Of a stretch of DNA of 64,000 bases, positions 1 to 9,401 are shown piece by piece. Within the stretch, counting starts at the first letter, position 1. Each line of letters starts with the position of its first letter. Under the pieces are notes generated by a model. It worked only from the letters and a program-made list of their open reading frames with translations. It had not been told where the DNA came from and did no database searches. Source of the stretch: HK1 sp965221725 (GTDB lineage Bacteria > Pseudomonadota > Gammaproteobacteria > HK1); contig OZ244909.1 of the NCBI GenBank assembly GCA_965221725.1, positions 310,001-374,000 of the forward strand, given 5' to 3'. The position numbers and the translations under genes were made by a program.

Positions 1-41
1 GCCGGCTTGAGTTCCATTCATTCGGATCGAGTCCGACAACC

Positions 42-1715
42 TCAGAACAGCCCCTCGATTCGGCCTGCCGCGTTGATGTGGATGCCCTCGGCGGCGGGCT
101 TCTTCGGCAGACCGGGCATCGTCATCATGTCGCCGCAGATCGCGACCACGAACTCCGCCCCCGCCGACAGCCGCAGCTCGCGCACGGGCACCTCGTGCCC
201 CTCGGGGGCGCCCTTGCGCGACGCATCGGTCGAGAAGCTGTACTGGGTTTTCGCCATGCACACCGGGAAGTGGCCGTAGCCGCCGTCCTGAAGGGCCCGG
301 AAACGGTTCTGCACCGCCGCCGAGGCGGTGATGCCGGAAGCGCCGTAGATCCGCTTTGCCACCGTCTCGACCTTGTCCCAGAGCGGCATCTGGTCGGGAT
401 ACAGGGGCGCGAACGCACCCTCTCCCGCTTCGACCATCTCCACCACGTGGCGGGCAAGTGCCTCCGTGCCGGCGCCGCCGTTCGCCCAGTGCGCACAGAC
501 GATGGCCCGCGCGCCCTGCGCCTCCGCCACTTCCACCACCGCCTGGAGTTCGGCTTCGGTGTCGGCCGAGAACTGGTTGACCGCGACCACCACCGGGACG
601 CCGAACTGCTTGAGGTTCGCAAGATGCCGCGCGAGGTTCGAGCACCCTGCCCTCACCGCGTCGACGTTCTCGTGCGCGAGATCCGCGAGCGCCACGCCGC
701 CGTGCATCTTCAGCGCCCGCAGCGTCGCCACCAGCACCACCGCGTCGGGGGCAATGTCCGCCTTGCGGCACTTGATGTCGAAGAACTTCTCGGCTCCGAG
801 GTCCGCCCCGAAGCCGGCTTCAGTGACCACGTAGTCCGCGAGCTTGAGCGATGCGCGGGTGGCGATGACCGAGTTGCAGCCGTGCGCGATGTTCGCGAAC
901 GGCCCCCCGTGGATGATGGCGGGGTTGTTCTCCAGGGTCTGCACCAGATTGGGGGCGAGGGCGTCCTTGAGCAGCACCGTCATCGCGCCGTCGGCCTTCA
1001 GGTCGCGCGCGGTCACGGGCGCACGCGCGCGCGTCTGCCCGACCACGATGTTGCCAAGACGGCGTTGCAGGTCACCGAGGTCGGAGGCGAGGCAGAAGAT
1101 GGCCATCACCTCGGAGGCGACGGTGATGTCGAAGCCGTCGCTGCGCGGGAAGCCGTTGCTGATGCCGCCGAGCGAACACACGATCTCGCGCAGCGCCCGG
1201 TCGTTCATGTCGACCACCCGTCTCCAGGAAATTCGCCGGGCATCCAGGCCGAGCGCGTTCCCCTGGTGGATGTGGTTGTCGACCAGCGCGGCGAGCAGGT
1301 TGTTCGCGGCGCCGATGGCGTGGAAATCGCCCGTGAAGTGCAGGTTGATGTCTTCCATCGGCACCACCTGCGCGTAGCCGCCACCGGCGGCACCGCCCTT
1401 CACCCCGAAGCAGGGCCCGAGGCTCGGCTCGCGCAGGCAGACCAGCGTCTCCTGGCCGATGCGATTCAGGCCGTCGGCGAGCCCGACCGAAGTGGTGGTC
1501 TTGCCTTCGCCGGCCGGGGTCGGCGTGATCGCGGTGACCAGCACCAGCTTCCCGTCCTTCCTCTGCGAGAGCGAGCCGATATAGCCGAGATCGATCTTCG
1601 CCTTCGTATGCCCGTAGGGCAGCAACGCCTCCGGAGGAATTCCCAGTCGGTCTCCAATCTCCGCAATCGGTTTCTGCGTCGCCTCCCGGGCAATCTCGAT
1701 GTCGCTCTTGGCCAA
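42..1715 (-). CDS. fhs: Formate--tetrahydrofolate ligase
   Basis: A 557-residue cytosolic ligase that makes 10-formyl-THF from formate, THF and ATP, feeding one-carbon units to purine, fMet and serine/glycine metabolism. The length is normal for the family. The P-loop (TPAGEGKTTTSVGLADGL) lies near residues 66-83, followed by the conserved REPSLGPCFGVKGGAAGGG stretch. The start is a TTG at 1713-1715, with a strong GGAGG ribosome site about 8 nt upstream; no ATG fits the family N-terminus. It is transcribed alone, and only 41 bases lie beyond its stop before the window edge. A GcvT-SHMT fusion at 29.4 kb would use the same folate pool. Confidence 0.97.
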   Translation of the reverse strand: MAKSDIEIAREATQKPIAEIGDRLGIPPEALLPYGHTKAKIDLGYIGSLSQRKDGKLVLVTAITPTPAGEGKTTTSVGLADGLNRIGQETLVCLREPSLGPCFGVKGGAAGGGYAQVVPMEDINLHFTGDFHAIGAANNLLAALVDNHIHQGNALGLDARRISWRRVVDMNDRALREIVCSLGGISNGFPRSDGFDITVASEVMAIFCLASDLGDLQRRLGNIVVGQTRARAPVTARDLKADGAMTVLLKDALAPNLVQTLENNPAIIHGGPFANIAHGCNSVIATRASLKLADYVVTEAGFGADLGAEKFFDIKCRKADIAPDAVVLVATLRALKMHGGVALADLAHENVDAVRAGCSNLARHLANLKQFGVPVVVAVNQFSADTEAELQAVVEVAEAQGARAIVCAHWANGGAGTEALARHVVEMVEAGEGAFAPLYPDQMPLWDKVETVAKRIYGASGITASAAVQNRFRALQDGGYGHFPVCMAKTQYSFSTDASRKGAPEGHEVPVRELRLSAGAEFVVAICGDMMTMPGLPKKPAAEGIHINAAGRIEGLF

Positions 1716-2100
1716 CGCCTCGTCCTCCGGGGTTGTGGGGGGGATTGTTCACAAGGATCGAGTGACAAGGGCCGGGGTCCACGCGCGAGCCCTTGCTCCC
1801 GGGCGTCCGCCGCGGCGGACGCCACCTTGGAACCGAGGTCCGCACACGAGATCCTGGCTCCGCTTCTCCGCGCGAACTGCGGTGGCGAGAGCATACCGGA
1901 ATCCGTGGGATACTCGCCGAATCCGATTCCCGGTGGCGCTCCGGAAGGTCAGCTCACGGTGTGGTGCCGGCGGGCATCGACCTCCGTAGCGTCCGCTCGG
2001 GGCCATGTCGAGCGCGGGTTCCGGGCCGGATGGAGATTGCTGTCGATCGCCAGACAGCCCTTACATCACATCAGAAAATTGACATATCCTATTGATATAA
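1716..2100. other. Intergenic region between fhs and the 129-aa gene
   Basis: This is the divergent gap between fhs and the small gene at 2101. No coding region is convincing in any frame. The last 30 bases are sharply AT-rich, unlike the rest, and carry the promoter-like sequence listed separately. I see no riboswitch or other structured leader upstream of fhs. Confidence 0.6.
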
Positions 2101-2111
2101 ATGGATATACT
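2079..2111 (+). promoter_or_regulatory. Candidate promoter/operator overlapping the start of the 129-aa gene
   Basis: A perfect TTGACA lies at 2079-2084 and TATACT at 2106-2111, but the 21-bp spacing is too long for a normal sigma-70 promoter. ATATCC (2084-2089) and GGATAT (2103-2108) form a 6-bp inverted repeat spaced by 13 bp, a possible operator covering the ATG at 2101. No Shine-Dalgarno precedes that ATG. Confidence 0.3.
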
Positions 2112-2490
2112 GCTTCGGAAAACTGGTGAGATCATCACCCGATGGCTCGGCCCGGGTCGCGAGGCCCGTCGGCTCGACCGGGACGCGGCCACGATCATCG
2201 AGACCGCGAGAGCCGCCACTTCGAGCCCGAAAGTCCGCGAGACGGCGCTCCGAATCCGGGATGATCTCGAGACCGCACACGCTCGGGGCGGAGAAGACCC
2301 GTCGCGCTACGGCCCGGTCATCACCCACTTCAAGGCCCAGCATCGCGAAGCCCGGCGACGGCGTGACGACACCGCCCTGACCGCCCTGACCCTCATCATC
2401 ATCTACCTGCGCGCAGAGACCATCGGCACGGCCGCGCAGCCGGCGCGCACCCGCATCGACGACTTCGTCTCCGAGTGGACGCAGAGGTGA
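2101..2490 (+). CDS. Small hypothetical protein (129 aa)
   Basis: I do not recognise this protein. It has 129 residues, is rich in Arg, Glu and Ala, and is predicted mostly helical. There is no signal peptide; one hydrophobic stretch (TALTALTLIIIYL, about residues 91-103) looks too short and embedded to be a confident membrane span. The ATG at 2101 sits in AT-rich DNA with no ribosome site, so translation may be leaderless or the start may lie further in. It is convergent with the DUF4011-helicase gene, whose end is 101 bp away. Coding capacity is supported by codon use similar to the neighbours, but it could be a chance ORF. Confidence 0.5.
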   Translation: MDILLRKTGEIITRWLGPGREARRLDRDAATIIETARAATSSPKVRETALRIRDDLETAHARGGEDPSRYGPVITHFKAQHREARRRRDDTALTALTLIIIYLRAETIGTAAQPARTRIDDFVSEWTQR

Positions 2491-2591
2491 TGAGTTGCAG
2501 CCTTTGCCAAGCAAGGAAGATTCGATACCCCGATACCCCTCGGTCATGAGTCACGAGTACGAGGCGTTGAAATCTGCAACGGAGCATGCGG

Positions 2592-5500
2592 CTACGTGTC
2601 AACTCCGGCGGCTTCTTCTCTCCATCGAATACAGTCGGAGAGATACGCCCGGGCGTCTTTGCTCAGCCGTGCGATTCCGAGGCAACGCGACAACGTGAGA
2701 GTGGGATCCTCTGCAATGGCAAGGTCACGTCGGTGGACGTCGATCACCGAAGCAATTTCGGTACGAGAGACCTCACGTATATTGCGACCGTTGAGTCCAC
2801 GGAATGGAACACGGTTCGCGTGGGTGCCCGGGACCCATACGAAGGTCGTCCCGAACTCCGAGTGGGATTCGACTGTTCTCAGATTCTTGCGCACTCGCTC
2901 CTGAATTCGCCGGCCGGTTCGTTGCCATCCGTGCTGCTGAGCAACCTTTCGTGCTAGCCCCTCAAGACGGATGGGGCCCTCGCTTTCAACGATTGTCAGA
3001 ATAATCTGGTGCAGAACGGGCGTGTAGTCGACATCGAAGAACCGGTCAGGGTCAAAAACGATGTCATCCGGGACTGACGTGGTTTCAGCGGGAGTTTCCG
3101 TGGCTACCCTTTCGGTTGTGGGTTCAGTTGTTGTCTCGACGGCTGATGTCACGGCCTGCATGTCTACAACGGCCTCATCGATCGCTTCCTGAACCTCGCG
3201 CCGCACCGCGCCGGAAGGGGTCATTTCGTCCACCCACGTCTCGTTCTCGAAACGTCGGCGGACGCTGTTGTAGGCCCCTCGGAACGGACGGTGCATATGG
3301 TCGCGGAAGCGCTCTAGGCCGTGCTTCTCGATCATGAGGTTGGCCAGCGCCTTCGCTTTGCGCACCCCGCGGTAGACGTGATACGCGATCGCCTTCGTCA
3401 CATATTCCGCAAACGCACCAACGAGTTCGGGGTCCAGCCCCGTACGCACCGCAGCGAGGTCAGTCTCTGTCGTTGATTCAATACTTCTGGATGACTCACC
3501 ATCTCTGCGGGCATTTTCAGAGGCACCGATAAGGGCGGATTCGGGAGATATCGTGGAATCCGCGATGAGCGGTGCCCGCTTCGGCTGCGGGTTCGATCCG
3601 GCTGTCGCGTGATCACGAGGAACACAGATCCTCTTAGCGGGAACAACGTGTTGTTCGATAACCGAAGTCTCCTCCGATTCTTCGACGGTCTCCTCGGATA
3701 TCGGTTCTTCCTGGTTTTCGGTTTCCGCTTCCCTCGCTTTGCGAGCCTCACGGTCGCGCTCAAGAAGTCCCGCGAGTTCGGTGTGCACTCGCTCCGTGAC
3801 ACCAGCCGTGTCGCGGAACCAATCGGTCGACCAGACTCGGAGAATGGTCCATCCGAGCCCTTCGAGCACGGCCTGGCGGACTTTGTCACGATCACGAGCC
3901 GTTGCCGAAGCGTGATATTGCGCGCCGTCACATTCGACGCCCGCGAGGTAGCTCCCGGCCGCGTCGGGGTGCACGACACCGAGATCGACCCGGAAGCCGG
4001 ATACCCCGATCTGGGTTCGGACTTCCCAGCCCTGAAGGCGAAGCGCCTTTGCTACCGCTTCCTCGAACGGGCTCTCGGCCGGGCCGAGGGAACCCTCATC
4101 GCGCGCTGGCAGGGCGATTGACCCGCGCTCGGCATAGTCGAGAAACGCCTTCAGATCCCGAACGCCTGCCGCATGGGTGCGTGCGAGATTGATTTGCTGC
4201 GCCCGGATCGAGGAGAAGACATGGAGCTCGCGCCTCGCGCGCGTAACAGCGACATTGAGTCGCTTCTCGCCACCGATGCCATTAAGCGCACCGAAATTCA
4301 TTGTGATCTTGCCGGCCAGATCAGGCCCGAATGTCACCGAAAACAGCATCACATCGCGCTCGTCACCCTGGATGCTCTCCAGATTTTTGACGATCACCGG
4401 CTCCTCCCGCTCGTCTTCGAAAAACCACTCCAGACGATTGTCCCCACGACGCATCTCGTCCAGCAGGTCGAGGATCAACGACTGCTGTTCGGCATTGAAG
4501 GTAATGACGCCCAGTGTGTGGCGATCGCTTTCGGGGACCGCGAGCCAGCTTGTCAGACGGCGCTTCACCATCACGGCGATGGACTTGGCCTCTACTTCAT
4601 TCATGCGACCACTTCCCCGCGCGTACGTGCCATTGACCATGTGGAACTTGAGTGCCTCGGAGCCGGCCACGGGAGCAGGGAATGTCACGAGACTTCCGCC
4701 ATAATAGAAGTGATTGGAGAAGGCAATCAAAGCTTCATCACGACTCCGGTAGTGCCATGAAAGGGGATAGGGGCGGATCCCCGCCGCGGAAACTTCATCG
4801 AGGATCGAGGGCAGGTCGCGATCGACCTCAGGGAGATCCTCATCGGTGTCGTCTGCACGCCCGAAGAAGTTGGTTGGTGGGAGCTGTTTGGGATCGCCGA
4901 CGATAATCGTCTGCCGTGCCCGTGCGATGGCGCCGATTGCATCCCAAGTCGTGATTTGGGAAGCCTCGTCGAAGATCACGATGTCGAAGATCGCTTGGCC
5001 CGCCGGCAAGTACTGGGCGACGGAGAGCGGTGACATCAACACGCACGGCGCAAGTTTCCCGAATGTCTCGGGGAGTTTTTCCAGAAGCCGTCGAACCGGC
5101 ATGGAGGGACGTGTCAGACCAAGCTGGTGACGAAGCACTCCGAGTTCGGATTTCCGCGGCACCCCGTGCTTCGCCGGCAAGCCATGAGCGATGCGACGCA
5201 TGATCTCCCTGGGTGCGAGTGACGCCGCAGCGTCATCGTGCTTGCAGAAATCGGCAATCACATTCTCGTGTACCCAATGAGTGAAGGGACGCAGGTCGTC
5301 GCTCGCGTCGATCGCAAGCGGCAGCCACCAGGCAGAGTAGGCACGTTCGAAGCCATCCCCTGCCTCCGCCACCTCAAGCTTCCCCTCCTCCAGCGCATCA
5401 ACGAGCGGACCGAGCCCTTGATGGCGTGCGCCTTTGCTCTTCTCCATCCAGCGGACCCAGTTGGCAAGCCGCGCACGTCCCGCCGCGATGGCGGCGAGCC

Positions 5501-8105
5501 CAGCATCGATCTCCGCAAGGCTCGACTCATCAGGAATCACACCCCCTCGTTGCACAAAGACTTGCGTCTTTTCGGCAACAGCTTCTTCCGCATCGAGGTA
5601 GGCCTTGAGTGCATCCAGAACGATACCGCTTGAGGCGGTGACAAGATTTAAGACGGCCGATTCGAAGCGGATTGGATCGTCGACTTCGGAGCGCAGATTT
5701 ACGATCGCCGGTCGGTAGTCGATAGTTTGGCGGACAGCCTCCGTCGTCCGCGCTGCATCCGGACCCTCCCGAGTGTGTGCAACGGATGCGACGGCACTCT
5801 CGCGTACCCGACTGTCCAGCGCACGAATCTTGAACAGCACCTTCAACTCGCTCTGGGGATCGGCCGTTCCGGTTTCAGCGTATGTCTGCAAAAGCCTTTG
5901 GACCTTCCTTCGCGCGAAGACGGAGGCCGGCCAGAGTTTCGTCTGAGCCTCGCGCCACGCGGTATCCAGTTGTTCGAGAGGTATGTCCCGAATCACATCG
6001 ACGGAGTAAGAAGCGGCCGTTTTCGATAGGTTGGCGGCGAGTTCTTGAAGATTCCTGGCGAATTCTTCAGCTTCTTCGATGAGACGGTCCGAGGGCAGAT
6101 CCGGAACGGATGTCAGATCGAGTGCACTCGACTCGGTACGCGGCGCGAGCGCCTTGAGCCACGTACGTCTACGGACCTCCAGATTGGGGTCGGAACGAAG
6201 ACCGAGTTGACGAGCGAGCACATGCTCGGCGCGCAGCAGTGTCGCGATCGCGACGCGCAGAGAATCAGCAGCTTCAAGCATCTCTGCCTCCCAGCGGTAA
6301 GACCACTGGTCGGTGTTGACAAGCCGAAGGGCGGGGCCGGTTCCAACGACCGCGTAGGTCCGACCGAGCTCAGTGGCGAGGCTCACCAAGTCCCTGTAGG
6401 TCGTCTCGTCATGCGCGTCCTTGGAAGGGTAGGAAATCCCGAACGGCGCGGAGCCGGAAGCGACGCGACCCACGGCGTCGAACACGCTGAAGCCCTGCGA
6501 ACCCTTCGCATGGAGCGCCTCGACGTAAGCGTTCAGTCGATCCCGGGACATGCGCAGGTCTTTGGTCACCTCGATCCAGTGCGCTTCAGTGGAACGCGAC
6601 GTACGGTCCCAGCTTCGCCCGAGCTGCGCGAGCACGGACTTCCGATCCGTCTTGTTCGAATGAAGCTCAAGAACCGCGTCACCGAGTCCGGTGGCGACAA
6701 GCCGGCGATGCACCACATCGAGTGCCGCCGTCTTCTCGGCCACGAACAGGACCGTCCGTCCCTCTCCCAGGCACTGCGCGATCATGTTCGTGATCGTCTG
6801 ACTCTTGCCGGTGCCCGGAGGTCCGACGAGGACGAAGTCACGTCCTTCCGATGCGGCAACAACGGCAGCGAGCTGGGAGCTGTCCGCAGGCAGCGGGATC
6901 AGCAAATCTCGCGGCTCGCGGCGTCGATCGACATCCCTGGGCACGATCGGAGCATTGTATCGAGATTCTGAATATGACTCCTCAGAGCCGTCGATGAGGT
7001 GCTCCACCAGTCGGTTCGCGCGAAGCTGCTCAGCACGATCGACCAGATCCTTCCACATCAGATACTTCGCGAAGGAGAACGTCGAGAGCGCAAGATCCTC
7101 GACGACCTCGAAGCCCGCAACATCGCGGACCTTGCGGCGCATGATTTCGAGGATGAGCGGAAGGTCGATACCGCTATCGTCACGCGGCAACTCGCCTTCG
7201 AGTTCGGAAATCCGAAGATCGAAATCACGTTTGAGGAACTCGAGGAGCGTCGAATTGATCCGCACATCGTCCTCGTGGTGCAGAATGCGGAAAGCTGACT
7301 GGGCGGAGCGTCGCTCGAGCTTCACGGGAACGAGAACGAGAGGCGCACGGTATGCACGGGTATCGCCTTCGGTCTTCTTCCAACGCAGGAACCCCGCTGC
7401 GAGAAAGAGGGTATTGGTCCCACCCTCCTGCATGTCGCTGTTGGCCCGACGGTATAGTGTGAGAAGGCGGTTGTTCATGTCGCGGCCGGTGAGCGGCACC
7501 ACAACCTGCCCGCGATCGAAGGCATCACGGACAAACGCCTCCTCGAGGCGTTGTACCCCCTCGGGTGTGACAGTCCGTGCGTCAATGGGGTTTTCGTCGT
7601 TCAGAGACAAACCGCGAAACTTCTTCCCGTCGGCCAGTGCGTCCTCGAATATCCCGATGTCGGGACAGAGCAAGGGTAGCGTTTGCTTGCTGTCCCGATA
7701 GTTGAGCAGACGATTCCGCAAGGTCAAATCGAGGAGTTTACGTTGCCAGCGCTCGATTCGGTTGAATGCTGTCGGAATCGGCTCTTCCGCATTTTCGTTG
7801 GGGAGCAAACCGAAGTCGGGGAGTGGGGGAAGCGCGGCAGGGGCTACCTCGTCGATATCGCTCGACCCAGACAAATCCGACACCCTGTGGCTTGCGAGAG
7901 GACGGATCCGCGCGTGACGGGAGCGACCGATATCGATTGCCATCACGAATTCGGGCTCGCGGTCTTCCGAGAGCCGACGACGACCTTCATCAACCGCCTG
8001 GTCAAAGCCGACGGCCGGGCGTTGGGTCAGCAGGGTTGTCTCGATCGGTACGAACTCTCGGGCCTGCACCGCCTTGCGGACAGCGATCACGTCGGGTTCT
8101 GTCAC
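2592..8105 (-). CDS. Hhe-like DUF4011-helicase-Vsr-DUF3320 protein, 3' (main) part of a split gene
   Basis: An 1837-residue protein with the layout of the single-gene Hhe anti-phage system. A DUF4011 region covers about residues 115-390 (WQRKLLDLTLRNRLLNYRDS). The superfamily I helicase Walker A is VGPPGTGKSQT near 427 and Walker B DIVIFDEASQ near 1040, with GDPKQLPPTNFF after it. A Vsr/PD-(D/E)XK-like nuclease lies around 1345-1440 (FRVDLGVV ... GVECDGAQYH), and DUF3320 near 1700-1815. The gene appears broken. The same frame, read upstream of the GTG at 8105, continues with clear family sequence (AGLNPAVLFADGHAWLGVW at 8130-8190), while earlier N-terminal family sequence is in another frame, in the ORF ending at 8102. 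GTG overlaps that ORF's TGA, so translational reinitiation is possible. Base composition is more AT-rich than the surroundings, suggesting transfer. Confidence 0.85.
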   Translation of the reverse strand: MTEPDVIAVRKAVQAREFVPIETTLLTQRPAVGFDQAVDEGRRRLSEDREPEFVMAIDIGRSRHARIRPLASHRVSDLSGSSDIDEVAPAALPPLPDFGLLPNENAEEPIPTAFNRIERWQRKLLDLTLRNRLLNYRDSKQTLPLLCPDIGIFEDALADGKKFRGLSLNDENPIDARTVTPEGVQRLEEAFVRDAFDRGQVVVPLTGRDMNNRLLTLYRRANSDMQEGGTNTLFLAAGFLRWKKTEGDTRAYRAPLVLVPVKLERRSAQSAFRILHHEDDVRINSTLLEFLKRDFDLRISELEGELPRDDSGIDLPLILEIMRRKVRDVAGFEVVEDLALSTFSFAKYLMWKDLVDRAEQLRANRLVEHLIDGSEESYSESRYNAPIVPRDVDRRREPRDLLIPLPADSSQLAAVVAASEGRDFVLVGPPGTGKSQTITNMIAQCLGEGRTVLFVAEKTAALDVVHRRLVATGLGDAVLELHSNKTDRKSVLAQLGRSWDRTSRSTEAHWIEVTKDLRMSRDRLNAYVEALHAKGSQGFSVFDAVGRVASGSAPFGISYPSKDAHDETTYRDLVSLATELGRTYAVVGTGPALRLVNTDQWSYRWEAEMLEAADSLRVAIATLLRAEHVLARQLGLRSDPNLEVRRRTWLKALAPRTESSALDLTSVPDLPSDRLIEEAEEFARNLQELAANLSKTAASYSVDVIRDIPLEQLDTAWREAQTKLWPASVFARRKVQRLLQTYAETGTADPQSELKVLFKIRALDSRVRESAVASVAHTREGPDAARTTEAVRQTIDYRPAIVNLRSEVDDPIRFESAVLNLVTASSGIVLDALKAYLDAEEAVAEKTQVFVQRGGVIPDESSLAEIDAGLAAIAAGRARLANWVRWMEKSKGARHQGLGPLVDALEEGKLEVAEAGDGFERAYSAWWLPLAIDASDDLRPFTHWVHENVIADFCKHDDAAASLAPREIMRRIAHGLPAKHGVPRKSELGVLRHQLGLTRPSMPVRRLLEKLPETFGKLAPCVLMSPLSVAQYLPAGQAIFDIVIFDEASQITTWDAIGAIARARQTIIVGDPKQLPPTNFFGRADDTDEDLPEVDRDLPSILDEVSAAGIRPYPLSWHYRSRDEALIAFSNHFYYGGSLVTFPAPVAGSEALKFHMVNGTYARGSGRMNEVEAKSIAVMVKRRLTSWLAVPESDRHTLGVITFNAEQQSLILDLLDEMRRGDNRLEWFFEDEREEPVIVKNLESIQGDERDVMLFSVTFGPDLAGKITMNFGALNGIGGEKRLNVAVTRARRELHVFSSIRAQQINLARTHAAGVRDLKAFLDYAERGSIALPARDEGSLGPAESPFEEAVAKALRLQGWEVRTQIGVSGFRVDLGVVHPDAAGSYLAGVECDGAQYHASATARDRDKVRQAVLEGLGWTILRVWSTDWFRDTAGVTERVHTELAGLLERDREARKAREAETENQEEPISEETVEESEETSVIEQHVVPAKRICVPRDHATAGSNPQPKRAPLIADSTISPESALIGASENARRDGESSRSIESTTETDLAAVRTGLDPELVGAFAEYVTKAIAYHVYRGVRKAKALANLMIEKHGLERFRDHMHRPFRGAYNSVRRRFENETWVDEMTPSGAVRREVQEAIDEAVVDMQAVTSAVETTTEPTTERVATETPAETTSVPDDIVFDPDRFFDVDYTPVLHQIILTIVESEGPIRLEGLARKVAQQHGWQRTGRRIQERVRKNLRTVESHSEFGTTFVWVPGTHANRVPFRGLNGRNIREVSRTEIASVIDVHRRDLAIAEDPTLTLSRCLGIARLSKDARAYLSDCIRWREEAAGVDT

Positions 8106-8893
8106 ATGACCGAAGTCGCTCTCGCAGATCCAGACACCGAGCCAAGCGTGGCCGTCAGCGAAGAGAACGGCGGGGTTGAGGCCCGCCGCTTCGTACGCCG
8201 CGGCAAGAAAGTACGAATCTTCTGGCCATGTAGCTCGAATGAGGCAGGGGGCACCGCATACGCTAAACCCAGACCGGTCAGCGCCGACCAGATGGCTCCC
8301 GCAAGGAGGTACACTCGACGCGGATCGCCCGATTGATAACCGTTGATCGAACCATCATGGCCCGCGGCCTGGAGAAGACGTGCCGCTTCTTTCAAAATGC
8401 CCGCAACCACCCGATCGTTCGGCGACACGAACGCTGCAAGGATCTGAGCCATATCGCCTACACCACCCCACTCATCCCGGGCAAGCAGCTCAATGCGGCA
8501 TTTCTCCACAATTGTCTCGGTCCCTTGGGCCTCGACACGGAATTCCACTTCCCCGATCTCGGCCTCGTCGAGGCCCGCCAAGCGCTCGATGTCGAGAGGT
8601 GTCGAAAGATCGCGCAGTGGAAGCTCAGAGCTTGGCGCGATGCGATCCACAGACCAGATCTTCTCGCGAACGATGGAAGGCGCGGCACGAAGCGTCACAC
8701 GGACGTCAACAAGGGGTTCGTCAGTGGGGTTGTCGATCGCGAGTCGTTGAATGATCGCAACATCGTTTTGTGCAGAGGCGAAATTGACCTTGCTCACCAC
8801 CTCATAGTCAATGGATACAGATCCCGGTGGCGACTGCTCGTCGAATCCTCCGACTTGACTGTTATCGTTCTTCACATTGCGCCTCGTCGACAT
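8102..8893 (-). CDS. N-terminal fragment of the Hhe-like DUF4011 helicase (frameshifted)
   Basis: A 263-residue ORF matching, from memory of DUF4011 helicases, the family's N-terminus: an Ig-like beta-rich segment (QNDVAIIQRLAIDNPTDEPL), then LLARDEWGG, LAAFVSPND, then NGYQSGDP and PPASFELHGQKIR. After GQKIR (about 8213) the sequence stops looking like the family and reads off-frame to a TGA at 8102. The family normally continues with about 20 residues holding a conserved TCLDLA-type Cys motif before the AGLNP...GHAW segment, which here is in the other frame. An out-of-frame deletion at about 8205-8213 explains this. I take ATG 8893; a TTG at 8947 is the alternative. Confidence 0.7.
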   Translation of the reverse strand: MSTRRNVKNDNSQVGGFDEQSPPGSVSIDYEVVSKVNFASAQNDVAIIQRLAIDNPTDEPLVDVRVTLRAAPSIVREKIWSVDRIAPSSELPLRDLSTPLDIERLAGLDEAEIGEVEFRVEAQGTETIVEKCRIELLARDEWGGVGDMAQILAAFVSPNDRVVAGILKEAARLLQAAGHDGSINGYQSGDPRRVYLLAGAIWSALTGLGLAYAVPPASFELHGQKIRTFLPRRTKRRASTPPFSSLTATLGSVSGSARATSVM

Positions 8894-8967
8894 CCTGTCC
8901 GGATAGAGATCCCGACTAGTCGGCCCATTTCGGACCTGCCTCCGCAACTATCCAACCTCAGTTACAT

Positions 8968-9354
8968 TCAACGCCCGGCTGCTGCATCGACGTACTCCCG
9001 GACAAGAAGCAGATGCTCCATCGACCCCTCCAGGATCAGGTCCATCGGTGAACGTTCATTCAGCAGCGTATGGGGCTCACGGAGCCATTCGTTCTCCACA
9101 GACTCATCTCGGAACAATGCCGACAGCGTCTTGCGAATTTGGTAGAGATGGGCGATTCGATCCTTGGCATCGCGTCCCTTGAGAGGGGCCCGGCCGGTCA
9201 GCAAAGCCCGTGCATAGGACTCGTCATCAGGATCCAACCCGAGCAACGCGATCGCGTGCGTAGCCTTCAATTGCCAGGACTCAAGCAGGTTGTTCAGGAA
9301 CCGAATCGAGCACGTCATTCGATCGCGATCGTCGTTGGTCTCGCCGGACGACAT
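8968..9354 (-). CDS. Orphan Xre/MbcA/ParS-type antitoxin
   Basis: A 128-residue protein. The N-terminal half resembles the Xre-like helical domain (FLNNLLESWQLKATHAIALLGL). The C-terminal half has the toxin-binding (formerly DUF2384) pattern: LSALFRDES, then ENEWLREPHTLLNERSPMDL, then a C-terminal LLLVREYV helix. These antitoxins normally pair with a RES-domain NAD-degrading toxin, and none is visible next to it. ATG 9354 was chosen because GGGAGA lies 6-7 nt upstream; the open frame extends further but with no family sequence. It is directly upstream of, and co-oriented with, the split Hhe-like gene, so a shared transcript is likely. Confidence 0.75.
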   Translation of the reverse strand: MSSGETNDDRDRMTCSIRFLNNLLESWQLKATHAIALLGLDPDDESYARALLTGRAPLKGRDAKDRIAHLYQIRKTLSALFRDESVENEWLREPHTLLNERSPMDLILEGSMEHLLLVREYVDAAAGR

Positions 9355-9401
9355 CGATTCTCTCCCATACCGACAAGCGAACTGTCGCCCTCGGATGCGG
9401 C

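Noticed and set aside
78..2129. 683-residue plus-strand frame opposite fhs
   Set aside because: Antisense to a clear fhs gene; composition is Arg/His/Gly-rich and meaningless.
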